Assembly (NCBI RefSeq): GCF_017491605.1
Contig: NZ_JAFGYY010000028.1
Span: 1-64,000, forward strand
Length of the DNA: 64,000 nucleotides
Reading direction: 5' to 3'
Source: Pseudomonas sp. 30_B
Lineage (GTDB): Bacteria > Pseudomonadota > Gammaproteobacteria > Pseudomonadales > Pseudomonadaceae
The position numbers and the translations under genes are program-made. The notes under the pieces were generated by a model. It was not told the origin of the DNA and searched no databases. It was given only the letters and a program-made list of their open reading frames with translations. Of the stretch, positions 24,871 to 33,684 are shown in pieces. Within the stretch, counting starts at the first letter, position 1, and the number at the start of each line of letters is the position of its first letter.

Positions 24871-27800
24871 TCAGCCCAGCAGGAAGATGGCATTGCTGGC
24901 AAACAGCGCCGCGAACTGCTCGGGCGGCACCGGGCGGCCGAAGAGGAAGCCCTGCACCTCGTCGCAGCCGTGCTCGCGCAGGAACTCCAGCTGCTCATGG
25001 CTCTCCACGCCCTCGGCGATCACCATCAGGTTCAGGCTGTGGGCCATGGCGATGATGGCACGGGCGATCTGTGCGTCCTGCTCGCCGTGGGGCAGGCCGT
25101 CGACGAAGCTGCGGTCGATCTTCAGCACGTCGATGGGGAACTGCTTGAGGTAGTTGAGCGACGAGTAGCCGGTGCCGAAGTCGTCCACCGCAATCGCCAG
25201 GCCCAGGCGCTTCAACCCGCGGAGGATCTGCATGGCCTGGGACACATCGCTCATCAGGATGCTCTCGGTCAGCTCCAGCTCCAGGCACGCCGGCGGAATG
25301 CCGGTGTCGCGGAGGATGCTGGCGATGCGCTCGCCCAACTGGCCGTCGGCGAACTGCCGGGCGGAGAGGTTCACCGAGATCTTCGGCACCCGCACCTTGT
25401 CGCGGTGCCAGGCCCGAAGTTGCAGGCAGGCCTGCTCCAGCAGCCAGTCGCCGACCTGGGCCACCAGGCCGAGCTCCTCCAGCACCGGAACGAACTCCGT
25501 CGGCGGGATCAGCCCGCGCTTGGGATGCTGCCAGCGCAGCAGCGCCTCGGCACCGGTCAGGCGGCGGCCGTCGCCGGTGAACTGCGGCTGGTAATGGAGG
25601 ATGAACTCTTCCTGCTCGATGGCGCGGCGCAGGTCGCTTTCCAGTTCCAGGCGCTCCAGGGCGCGGGCGTTCATCTCGGCCTGGTAGAACTGGAAGTTGT
25701 TCTTGCCCATTTCCTTGGCGTGGTACATCGCCGTATCGGCGTTCTTCATCAGCTGGCTGAGCTCGGCGCCGTCCTGCGGCGAGAGCGCCACGCCGATGCT
25801 GGCGGTGACGAAGAACTCGCGGCCTTCGAGGGTGAAGGGGCGGGCGAGGCTGGCGAGGATCTGCTCGGCCACCTGGATCGCCTGCCGCAGCGCGCGCTCC
25901 CGGTCGCCCTGGCCGGGCAGCAGCAGGGTGAACTCGTCGCCGCCCATGCGCGCCACGGTGTCGTCGTCGCTGACGCAGTGGCTCAGGCGCTCGGCCACTT
26001 CCTTGAGCATGCGGTCGCCGGCGGCGTGGCCGAGGGAGTCGTTGATCGGCTTGAAGCGGTCCAGGTCGAGGAACATCAGCACCACCCACTGCTGGTGCCG
26101 TTCGGCCTGCAGAAGCGCGGTGTGCAGGCGGTCCTGGAACAGCGTGCGGTTGGGCAGGTGGGTCAGGGCGTCATAGTAGGCCAGGCGGTGGATGCGCCGC
26201 TCGCTGGCCTTGCGCTCGCTGATGTCGCTGAAGAAGCAGACGAAGCTGACCAGATCGCCTTCCTCGTCGTGCACGGCAGTGATGCCGACCCAGGATGGGT
26301 ACAGCTCGCCGTTCTTGCGCTTCTGCAGTATCTCGCCTTCCCAGCTGCCGCTCTTGCGCAGGCTGTCGAGCACGTGCTTGAGCTGGTTGGCTTCCTGGCG
26401 GTCGGCGGTGAGCATCCGCGGCAGCTGGTCCAGCACTTCCTCGCTCCGATAGCCGGTGACGCGGGTGAAGGAGTCGTTGACCTGCACGATGTAGCCGACC
26501 GGGTCGGTGACGATGATCGCCGCCGTGGAGTGCTCGAATACCGTGGCGGCCATGCGCATCTCGCGCTCGGCGCGGCGCTGCTGGCTGATGTCGCGGGCGA
26601 CGCCGAGCAGGCCCTCGAAGCCGCCGTGGTCGTCCCACATCAGGGCGATGCGCAGCTCCACGGGAATCTTGTGGCCGTCGGCGTGGATGCAGTCGAGGGT
26701 GAACAGCTGCGGCTTGATGCTCTCGCGCAGTTCGGCGAGGCGCGTCGGTTCGCCGATGGCGTCGTGCAGGCGATCCAGCAGCGTGCTGAGCCGCTCCAGT
26801 TGCGCCGGGTTGGCGGCGACCTGCTGGAAACCGTGCTGCAGTACCCATTCGGCGCTGTAGCCGAACACCTGCTGGATCGACGGGCTGACGTAGTTGAGCT
26901 TGACCTGGGCGTCGGTGGAGACGATCACGTCGCTGATGCTTTCGGCCAGCATGCGGTAGCGGCGGCCGCTCTCACGCAGGGAGTTGTACGCCTCGACGGT
27001 GTCGGTGATGTCCTTGGCCACACCGATCAGGCGTGCCACGCGGCCACCGGCATCGCGGGTGAGGGCCTGTTCGCGGATATCGAACCAGTGCCAGCTGCCG
27101 TCGCGGTGGCGCCAGCGCAACTGGCTGTCCAGCAGCAGGCCATCGCCCACCACCTGCTGCAGGTTGCGTATGCGCCAGTAGTATTCGACATCGTCCGGGT
27201 GCAGGACCTTTTCCCAGAAGCGCTCGCCCATCTGGCGCAGCTCGTCGGTGTTGTAGCCCAGCTGGTAGCCGAGGTTGTGGTTGCTGAAGATCACCCGGCG
27301 CGCGGCGATGTCGTGGATGTACAGGGTATCGGGCACCGCGCGTACCGCGTCGGACCAGAACTTCTCGCGCTCCACCAGGGACAGTTCGACCTGCTTGCGC
27401 GAGGTGATGTCGGAGAGGCTCAGGGTGACCGCGTGGAAGTCCTGGATCATCTCCGGCACGCGCAATTGCAGCCAGAGGTGGCGCTGCTCGCCCTGGCGCG
27501 TCTGGATGCAGGCTTCCAGCTCGATCATGCCGTGGCCGGCCATTACCGCGTCGAGCACCTTGCTGCGCACGCCGTCCGGGCGCATGCCGGCGCTGCCGAT
27601 GAGGATCTGCCAGGCCTGTTCGGTGGTGCTGACGCCCATCAGGCGCTTGGCGACGTTGTTGATCTCGGTGATGCGCACTTCGCGCAGCAGCGCGGGCAGG
27701 CGATCGGGTTGCGAGGCGATCCACTCCTGCAGGTCGTTTTTCCGGCGCAGGTTGAGGTCCACCAGACGCTGCCGCAGCGCCGACAGGTCTAGCACGCAGA

Positions 27801-29166
27801 GAGCGACGCCGACGCCGTCGAAGATGTCCTGGTAGCGCCGTCGTGTCTCTTCGAGGATATGCAGCGCCTGCTGCTCCTCGGTGACGTCGCGCAGCACCCA
27901 GACCTGACCGCCGTGGGGCAGGTTGCCGCGCAGCGTCCACGGCAGTTCCGGGGCGAGGGGATGATCGTCCAGCGGGCGGCGGCTGACCGCGAACAGGCGT
28001 GCCTGCCCGGTGTGGTTGACCCGGACCAGCTCGGTACCGCCGCTGTCGGGCAAGGGACTGTCGCCGTTGAGCTGTGCGCCCAGCCCCGGCAGGAGTTCCA
28101 GCAGGTGATGGTTGGCGGCCTGCTCGGCCTGGATGCCGAACAGCTGCTCGGCCTGCGGATTGAGGTAGGCCAGGCGGCCGTCGGCGCGGGTCACCACCAC
28201 CCGCTCGTCGATGGCGCCCAGCGCCTGGGCGGCCTGGCGCAGGCGCTGCTGGGAGTCGGCGGTCAGCGCGCGCAGGTTCTGCTGCTCGCGCTGCAGGCGC
28301 AACAGGGCGGCGCCGGTGACGCCCGCGAGCAACAGCAGCAGCGCCAGTTCCCCGACCAGTCGCGGTAGCAGCGTGGTGCGCACGCGCTGCGCATCGAACA
28401 ACGGGTGCAGTTGCCAGTCGGTGTTCTGGATCGGCAGTCCGGCGAGACTCTGTGCCTGTTCCAGCGGCGAGGCGGCGGCAAGCGGGCCCGGCCGGGAACC
28501 ACTGGAGCGGCCGAGGACCTTCTGCCGTACCTGGTCTTCGAGGATCCACGGCGGCGCGTCCGGCCGCAGCTGCGCGCTCCAGCTGCGGCGGGCGAGGCGT
28601 TCGTCGAGGCGGATGATGCTGTCGCCTTCGCCCTCCACCGTGGCGCGCAGCCAGATGTAGAAGACGCCGCCGTTTTCTTCGCTGAAGGCGTAGTGGTAGG
28701 TCTGCTGGCCACCGCGCTCGCGCAGGGCGACGATGAAGGCCGCGTCTTTGAAACCGATGGCGGAGTCGCGCCGTGGCAGGCCGTTGCTGTCCAGGCGGAC
28801 GAGGCTGTGGAAGGAGGGGTAGATCCGGCGCAGGCCATTGATCAGGGCGGGTTCGCCGTCGACGTCGCCACGGTCGTCGCGCTGCTGGAGCAGGGCCTGG
28901 GCGGCCATGGCCTTGAGCTCCAGGGTCAGCGAGATGCGCTGGGCCAGCTGCTCGCCGTGCAGCACCACCCGCTCGCGCTCGAAGCGCTCCTGGCTGCGGA
29001 ACTCCTGATGCAGCTGCCAGGCCAGCAGGCCGAGCATCAGCAGCACCAGCAGCAACAGGGCGGTCCGGCTCGCCACGCGGCCAGTCTTGGCCAGGGAGTC
29101 CGGGGACGAACGGGGAGTTGTAGACAAGGACCTGTTACCTGGCGGCGATACGGCGGAATTCGGCAT
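24871..29166 (-). CDS. morA: MorA-type PAS-GGDEF-EAL c-di-GMP enzyme
   Basis: A 1431-residue inner-membrane regulator of cyclic-di-GMP. Two membrane segments (about 39-58 and 305-325) enclose a periplasmic sensing region; about five PAS domains follow, for example LAYLNPQAEQLFGI and VIFSNHNLGYQLGYN. The diguanylate cyclase motif GGDEF is intact at 1075-1079 and the phosphodiesterase EALLRW at 1207-1212, so both activities are possible. In P. aeruginosa MorA (about 1415 residues) affects motility, biofilm and protease secretion. The start MPNSAVSPPG at 29166 was chosen; upstream ATGs would add 30 unconserved residues. Divergent from ettA. Confidence 0.9.
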   Translation of the reverse strand: MPNSAVSPPGNRSLSTTPRSSPDSLAKTGRVASRTALLLLVLLMLGLLAWQLHQEFRSQERFERERVVLHGEQLAQRISLTLELKAMAAQALLQQRDDRGDVDGEPALINGLRRIYPSFHSLVRLDSNGLPRRDSAIGFKDAAFIVALRERGGQQTYHYAFSEENGGVFYIWLRATVEGEGDSIIRLDERLARRSWSAQLRPDAPPWILEDQVRQKVLGRSSGSRPGPLAAASPLEQAQSLAGLPIQNTDWQLHPLFDAQRVRTTLLPRLVGELALLLLLAGVTGAALLRLQREQQNLRALTADSQQRLRQAAQALGAIDERVVVTRADGRLAYLNPQAEQLFGIQAEQAANHHLLELLPGLGAQLNGDSPLPDSGGTELVRVNHTGQARLFAVSRRPLDDHPLAPELPWTLRGNLPHGGQVWVLRDVTEEQQALHILEETRRRYQDIFDGVGVALCVLDLSALRQRLVDLNLRRKNDLQEWIASQPDRLPALLREVRITEINNVAKRLMGVSTTEQAWQILIGSAGMRPDGVRSKVLDAVMAGHGMIELEACIQTRQGEQRHLWLQLRVPEMIQDFHAVTLSLSDITSRKQVELSLVEREKFWSDAVRAVPDTLYIHDIAARRVIFSNHNLGYQLGYNTDELRQMGERFWEKVLHPDDVEYYWRIRNLQQVVGDGLLLDSQLRWRHRDGSWHWFDIREQALTRDAGGRVARLIGVAKDITDTVEAYNSLRESGRRYRMLAESISDVIVSTDAQVKLNYVSPSIQQVFGYSAEWVLQHGFQQVAANPAQLERLSTLLDRLHDAIGEPTRLAELRESIKPQLFTLDCIHADGHKIPVELRIALMWDDHGGFEGLLGVARDISQQRRAEREMRMAATVFEHSTAAIIVTDPVGYIVQVNDSFTRVTGYRSEEVLDQLPRMLTADRQEANQLKHVLDSLRKSGSWEGEILQKRKNGELYPSWVGITAVHDEEGDLVSFVCFFSDISERKASERRIHRLAYYDALTHLPNRTLFQDRLHTALLQAERHQQWVVLMFLDLDRFKPINDSLGHAAGDRMLKEVAERLSHCVSDDDTVARMGGDEFTLLLPGQGDRERALRQAIQVAEQILASLARPFTLEGREFFVTASIGVALSPQDGAELSQLMKNADTAMYHAKEMGKNNFQFYQAEMNARALERLELESDLRRAIEQEEFILHYQPQFTGDGRRLTGAEALLRWQHPKRGLIPPTEFVPVLEELGLVAQVGDWLLEQACLQLRAWHRDKVRVPKISVNLSARQFADGQLGERIASILRDTGIPPACLELELTESILMSDVSQAMQILRGLKRLGLAIAVDDFGTGYSSLNYLKQFPIDVLKIDRSFVDGLPHGEQDAQIARAIIAMAHSLNLMVIAEGVESHEQLEFLREHGCDEVQGFLFGRPVPPEQFAALFASNAIFLLG

Positions 29167-29429
29167 GGTTAGGATGCCCGGAAGTGCGGCGATGTGCCAG
29201 TACGGCCGACGAGCGTCGTTTGCCCTTCCCGGCCCATTCCGGTAGCTTTGCCGCACGCGCGCGGGTGAAAAGCCCGCGCCACGATTCGCGCGAAGTCCCC
29301 GAACCGGCCCTTCGCGCCCGCCGGTGGAGGCGCTCCACCGTATCCGGCCAGCAGCGCCGGCGATCCGGAACCTGTGGCAGTGTGTTCCGGCCCATTCCGA
29401 TCACTATTCATCCCAGAAGTCAGGTATCC

Positions 29430-31094
29430 ATGGCTCAATACGTCTACACCATGCATCGGGTCGGTAAAGTCGTACCGCCCAAGCGTGAAATCCTCAAGGA
29501 CATCTCCCTGTCGTTCTTCCCCGGCGCCAAGATCGGCGTGCTCGGCCTGAACGGCGCGGGTAAATCCACCCTGCTGCGCATCATGGCTGGCGTCGACACC
29601 GAGATCGAAGGTGAAGCCCGCCCGATGCCCGGCATCAACGTCGGTTACCTGCCGCAGGAGCCCAAGCTCGATCCGCAGGCCACCGTGCGTGACATCGTCG
29701 AAGAAGCCGTAGGCCAGATCAAGCAGGCCCAGGCCCGCCTGGACGAAGTCTATGCCGCCTACGCCGAGCCGGACGCCGACTTCGACGCCCTGGCCGCCGA
29801 ACAGGCCAAGCTGGAAGCCATCCTCCAGGCTTCCGACGGCCACAACCTGGAGCGTCAGCTGGAAGTCGCCGCCGACGCCCTGCGCCTGCCGCCGTGGGAC
29901 GCGAAGATCGAGCACCTCTCCGGTGGTGAAAAGCGCCGCGTGGCCCTGTGCCGCCTGCTGCTGTCTGCTCCGGACATGCTGCTGCTGGACGAACCGACCA
30001 ACCACCTGGACGCCGACTCCGTCGCCTGGCTGGAACACTTCCTCCATGACTTCCCGGGCACTGTAGTCGCGATCACCCACGACCGCTATTTCCTGGACAA
30101 CGTCGCCGGCTGGATCCTGGAACTGGACCGTGGCCACGGCATCCCGTTCGAGGGCAACTACTCCGGCTGGCTGGAATCCAAGGCCAACCGCCTGGCCCAG
30201 GAAGCCAAGCAGGAAGCCTCCCACGCCAAGGCCATGAAGGCCGAACTGGAATGGGTGCGCCAGGGCGCCAAGGGCCGCCAGGCCAAGTCCAAGGCCCGCC
30301 TGCAGCGCTTCGAGGAACTGCAATCGCAGGAATTCCAGAAGCGCAGCGAGACCAACGAGATCTACATCCCGGCCGGTCCGCGCCTGGGCGACAAGGTCAT
30401 CGAGCTGCACAATGTCACCAAGGGCTACGGCGAGCGCGTGCTGATCGACAACCTGTCGCTGAGCATTCCCAAGGGCGCCATCGTCGGCGTGATCGGCGGC
30501 AACGGTGCGGGTAAATCCACCCTGTTCCGCATGCTGACCGGCAAGGAACAACCGGACTCGGGCACCATCGAGATCGGCGAAACCGTGCAGATCGCCAGCG
30601 TCGACCAGAGCCGCGAGATCCTCGAAGGCAACAAGACCGTCTGGGAGCAGGTTTCCGACGGCTTCGAGCAGATCAAGATTGGCAACTACGAAGTCCCGTC
30701 GCGCAGCTATGTCGGCCGCTTCAACTTCAAGGGCGGCGACCAGCAGAAGTTCGTCAAGGACCTCTCCGGTGGTGAGCGCGGCCGCCTGCACCTGGCCCTG
30801 ACCCTGAAGCAGGGCGGCAACGTGCTGCTGCTCGACGAACCGTCCAACGACCTCGACGTGGAAACCCTGCGTGCGCTGGAAGAAGCGCTGCTGGACTTCC
30901 CCGGCGCCGCCATCGTGATTTCCCACGATCGCTGGTTCCTGGACCGTATCGCCACCCACATCCTCTCCTACGAGGACGACGGCAAGGTGACCTTCTTCGA
31001 AGGCAACTACACCGAGTTCGAAGCCGATCGTAAAAAACGCCTGGGCGACGCTGCCTCGCAGCCGCACCGCGTGCGTTACAAGAAGCTGGCGTAA
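29430..31094 (+). CDS. ettA: Energy-dependent translational throttle protein EttA (ABC-F)
   Basis: A 554-residue soluble ABC-F ATPase with two ATPase domains and no membrane part; it binds the ribosomal E site and gates the first elongation steps by ATP/ADP ratio. Walker A motifs are GLNGAGKST and GGNGAGKST; signatures are LSGGEKRRV and LSGGERGRL; Walker B regions LLLDEPTNHLD and LLLDEPSNDLD. The arm and linker between the domains are present (KAELEWVRQGAKGRQAKSKARL). MAQYVYTMHRVGKVVPPKREIL is the standard EttA start. It is divergent from morA and closed by a UUCG-loop terminator. Confidence 0.95.
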   Translation: MAQYVYTMHRVGKVVPPKREILKDISLSFFPGAKIGVLGLNGAGKSTLLRIMAGVDTEIEGEARPMPGINVGYLPQEPKLDPQATVRDIVEEAVGQIKQAQARLDEVYAAYAEPDADFDALAAEQAKLEAILQASDGHNLERQLEVAADALRLPPWDAKIEHLSGGEKRRVALCRLLLSAPDMLLLDEPTNHLDADSVAWLEHFLHDFPGTVVAITHDRYFLDNVAGWILELDRGHGIPFEGNYSGWLESKANRLAQEAKQEASHAKAMKAELEWVRQGAKGRQAKSKARLQRFEELQSQEFQKRSETNEIYIPAGPRLGDKVIELHNVTKGYGERVLIDNLSLSIPKGAIVGVIGGNGAGKSTLFRMLTGKEQPDSGTIEIGETVQIASVDQSREILEGNKTVWEQVSDGFEQIKIGNYEVPSRSYVGRFNFKGGDQQKFVKDLSGGERGRLHLALTLKQGGNVLLLDEPSNDLDVETLRALEEALLDFPGAAIVISHDRWFLDRIATHILSYEDDGKVTFFEGNYTEFEADRKKRLGDAASQPHRVRYKKLA

Positions 31095-31110
31095 GCCGCT
31101 TCCTGACGAG

Positions 31111-31134
31111 AACGGGGCCTTCGGGCCCCGTTTT
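31111..31134 (+). terminator. Terminator after ettA
   Basis: AACGGGGCC, TTCG tetraloop, GGCCCCGTT followed by further T residues, 16 bases after the ettA stop. Confidence 0.92.
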
Positions 31135-31162
31135 CATTTCCGCGTTTTTCCCATCCGATGCT

Positions 31163-31459
31163 TCAACGGCTGCGCTTGAGATCGTCCAGTGCGCGCTGTT
31201 GCTCATCCAGGCGACGCTCCAGCTTGTCGATCAGCCGCGCCTGGTCCTCCAGAGTACGCTGCTGCGCTTCGAGCTGCCGGGTCATGCGCTTGAGGTCATC
31301 GGTGTTGAAGTCCGATTTGTGGAGGGTCTCGCTGTCGAAGGTGTCGGCCACCAGCAGTGGCCCGGACTGGGTGAAGTTGTCCAGCTTCATGGCCGCCTGG
31401 GCTGGCAAGGCGAGGCAGCAGGCGAGCGTGGCGAGGACTGCGATGGGACGGAGGATCAT
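31163..31459 (-). CDS. Small periplasmic coiled-coil protein
   Basis: A 98-residue exported protein. The signal peptide MILRPIAVLATLACCLALPAQA is followed by a short polar stretch and a continuous heptad-like helix (DDLKRMTRQLEAQQRTLEDQ onward to the C-terminus), rich in Gln, Leu and charged residues. It could oligomerise in the periplasm. No family is recognised. It is convergent with ettA and divergent from gdhA, sharing with gdhA an AT-rich promoter region that holds a 14-bp perfect palindrome. Confidence 0.75.
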   Translation of the reverse strand: MILRPIAVLATLACCLALPAQAAMKLDNFTQSGPLLVADTFDSETLHKSDFNTDDLKRMTRQLEAQQRTLEDQARLIDKLERRLDEQQRALDDLKRSR

Positions 31460-31503
31460 CGGGGCATCCTGATGGCGGAAATGGATTGGTGTAATTCCCT
31501 ATT

Positions 31504-31522
31504 GATTTTGTATACAAAAATC
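31504..31522. promoter_or_regulatory. Candidate GntR-type operator upstream of gdhA
   Basis: A perfect 14-bp palindrome TTTTGTATACAAAA at 31506-31519 lies within a longer near-palindrome, in a distinctly AT-rich island between the coiled-coil gene and gdhA. TTGTATACAA cores are typical of GntR/FCD-family operators. It is 45 bases from the coiled-coil gene start and 152 from gdhA, so it could control either. No GntR gene is in the window. Confidence 0.45.
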
Positions 31523-31673
31523 TGTTTTTCTGCCATTCCGGCAAGGATGCAATTTATATTTTTGCACCAAAAAGATTCAGAAAAGCGTCACCTTGCACTA
31601 TCTGTGTGCGTTTCAGCTTGTTAGAGTCTGCCGGCAAAAAGCATCACATAACCAGAAAAGTACCGGTGTAGAC

Positions 31674-33008
31674 ATGACGCAATCCGTTGACTCCTTCCTC
31701 GAGCGCCTCAAGCGGCGCGACCCCGATCAGCCCGAGTTCCACCAGGCGGTGGAAGAGGTGCTGCGCTCCCTCTGGCCGTTCCTCGAAGCCAACCCGCATT
31801 ACCTGCAGGCTGGCATCGTCGAGCGCATCGTCGAACCCGAACGCGCGATCCTGTTCCGCGTGCCGTGGGTCGATGACGCCGGGCGCGTACGAGTCAACCG
31901 TGGCTTCCGCGTGCAGATGAGCAGTGCCATCGGCCCATACAAGGGCGGCCTGCGCTTCCACCCGTCGGTGAACCTGGGCGTGCTCAAGTTCCTGGCCTTC
32001 GAGCAGGTATTCAAGAACTCCCTGACCTCGCTGCCCATGGGCGGCGGCAAGGGCGGCTCGGACTTCGACCCCAAGGGCAAGAGCGATGCCGAAGTCATGC
32101 GCTTCTGCCAGTCGTTCATGAGCGAACTGTTCCGCCACGTCGGCGCAGACCTCGACGTGCCGGCCGGCGACATTGGCGTGGGCGCCCGTGAGATCGGCTA
32201 CCTGTTCGGCCAGTACAAGCGCCTGTCCAACGAGTTCACCTCGGTACTGACCGGCAAGGGCCTGGCCTACGGCGGCAGCCTGATCCGTCCGGAAGCCACC
32301 GGCTACGGCTGCGTGTACTTCGCCCAGGAAATGCTCAAGGCACGCAACAGCGGTTTCGACGGCCAGCGCGTGGCGATCTCCGGTTCCGGCAACGTCGCCC
32401 AGTATGCGGCGCAGAAAGTGATGGAACTGGGCGGCAAGGTGATCTCGCTGTCCGACTCCGAAGGCACCCTGTTCGCCGAAGCCGGGCTGACCCTGGAACA
32501 GTGGGAAGAAGTCATGGAGCTGAAGAACGTCCGTCGCGGCCGCCTCAGCGAAATGACCGGTCCCGGCCTGCGCTTCCTGGCCGGCCAGCGTCCGTGGGCG
32601 CTCGCCTGCGACATCGCGCTGCCCTGCGCCACCCAGAACGAGCTGGACGCCAACGATGCACGCACCCTGCTGGCCAACGGCTGCATCTGCGTCGCCGAAG
32701 GCGCCAACATGCCGTCGACCCTGGAGGCTGTGGATATCTTCATCGAGGCCGGCGTCCTTTATGCGCCGGGCAAGGCATCCAACGCCGGCGGCGTGGCCAC
32801 CAGCGGTCTGGAAATGAGCCAGAACTCCATGCGCCTGGCGTGGACCGCCGGTGAGGTGGATCAGCGTCTGCACAGCATCATGCAGAACATCCACCATGCC
32901 TGCGTCTCCTACGGCGAAGAGAATGGCCGGATCAACTACGTGAAGGGCGCCAACATCGCCGGCTTCGTGAAAGTCGCCGACGCCATGCTGGCCCAGGGCG
33001 TGGTCTGA
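31674..33008 (+). CDS. gdhA: NADP-specific glutamate dehydrogenase
   Basis: A 444-residue hexameric-type glutamate dehydrogenase making glutamate from 2-oxoglutarate, ammonia and NADPH. GPYKGGLRFHPSVNLGVLKF and the catalytic LPMGGGKGGSDFDPKGKSD are diagnostic; the dinucleotide fold is VAISGSGNVAQYAAQKV. The length and the KSDAEVMRFCQSFMSEL region match the E. coli-type NADP enzyme. The ATG at 31674 was chosen as the family start MTQSVDSFLERLKRRDP. The gene is followed by a strong terminator and is monocistronic. Confidence 0.95.
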   Translation: MTQSVDSFLERLKRRDPDQPEFHQAVEEVLRSLWPFLEANPHYLQAGIVERIVEPERAILFRVPWVDDAGRVRVNRGFRVQMSSAIGPYKGGLRFHPSVNLGVLKFLAFEQVFKNSLTSLPMGGGKGGSDFDPKGKSDAEVMRFCQSFMSELFRHVGADLDVPAGDIGVGAREIGYLFGQYKRLSNEFTSVLTGKGLAYGGSLIRPEATGYGCVYFAQEMLKARNSGFDGQRVAISGSGNVAQYAAQKVMELGGKVISLSDSEGTLFAEAGLTLEQWEEVMELKNVRRGRLSEMTGPGLRFLAGQRPWALACDIALPCATQNELDANDARTLLANGCICVAEGANMPSTLEAVDIFIEAGVLYAPGKASNAGGVATSGLEMSQNSMRLAWTAGEVDQRLHSIMQNIHHACVSYGEENGRINYVKGANIAGFVKVADAMLAQGVV

Positions 33009-33025
33009 TCTCCCTGGCAGCATGA

Positions 33026-33052
33026 AAAAACGGGCCCGATGGGCCCGTTTTT
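33026..33052. terminator. Bidirectional terminator after gdhA
   Basis: AAAAACGGGCCC, GAT loop, GGGCCCGTTTTT, 18 bases after the gdhA stop. Confidence 0.93.
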
Positions 33053-33073
33053 CGTTTAAGGATGTCTTGTTCT

Positions 33074-33140
33074 CGTAGAAGCGGACTTCGTCCGCGATAG
33101 CCCAAGCGAAAGAGCATCGCGGACGGAGTCCGCTCCTACG
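33074..33140. repeat. REP/BIME-like element, GAGCGGACTCCGTCCGC type, second copy
   Basis: Arms 33074-33098 and 33116-33140 pair with two mismatches (the left arm reads GTAGAAGCGGACTTCG). The right arm is nearly identical to that of the element at 24758-24843; the spacer is shorter and unrelated. Confidence 0.85.
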
Positions 33141-33165
33141 GCTCGGCATTTGCGATAGCGCCACT

Positions 33166-33525
33166 TCACTCGCCGCGCAGGGCGCGTCCCAGCACGCGGT
33201 CCTTCTCCTGCTCCCACTCGTGGTCACGATCGCTTTGCCGCTGCGACTCGTAGTGCTGGCGTTCCTGGCTGACGTACTGGCCCTGGCATTGCTGGAAACC
33301 ATCGCTCCAGCCCAGGGCGTACTGCTTGTCCGCCAGGTAGCGCGGCACGTTCTTGCGGAACTCGCCGGTGATGGCGCCCGCCGCCTGACGCCCACTTCCG
33401 CAACCGTCGTCGAAGCCGTCGGCGTAGGCGGGCGGGTAGCCCTGGGCGATGAGCATCTGGTGGGTGGTCTCGCAGCCGGCCAGCGGTGCGAGCAGAAGCA
33501 GGATGAAGATGGCGCGGGGCGCCAT
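33166..33525 (-). CDS. Putative small lipoprotein
   Basis: A 119-residue lipoprotein with lipobox LAPLAGC (Cys18) after a hydrophobic signal peptide. The mature part has a Gly/Asp-rich motif YADGFDDGCGSGRQAAG and a second, similar YALGWSDGFQQCQGQY, suggesting an internal duplication, followed by a Glu/Gln/Arg-rich charged tail. The two conserved-looking cysteines in the repeats could pair. The start at 33525 has GGGAG upstream and begins the signal peptide directly. Function unknown. Confidence 0.75.
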   Translation of the reverse strand: MAPRAIFILLLLAPLAGCETTHQMLIAQGYPPAYADGFDDGCGSGRQAAGAITGEFRKNVPRYLADKQYALGWSDGFQQCQGQYVSQERQHYESQRQSDRDHEWEQEKDRVLGRALRGE

Positions 33526-33684
33526 GGGAACTCCCGTGTGCCGAAAGGCGGGCGCACACGCCGGACAGAAAGGCATGCCACCGACCGGGTGGCATGCTGG
33601 CAATCTAGGTGGCGGGGCGTGAGGAAAGCGTCAAGCCGGTGTGATCGCGATGTATTGCGGTCTTTTCGTCCGATGATTTCCGCC

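Noticed and set aside
24811..27792. Plus-strand open frame of 993 codons opposite morA
   Set aside because: Antisense shadow of morA, with skewed Ala/Val/Gln/His composition. morA itself has intact PAS, GGDEF and EAL motifs.
11042..33140. Repeated palindromes as a CRISPR-like array
   Set aside because: The repeats are isolated inverted pairs kilobases apart with no regular spacers or cas genes; they fit REP/BIME elements.
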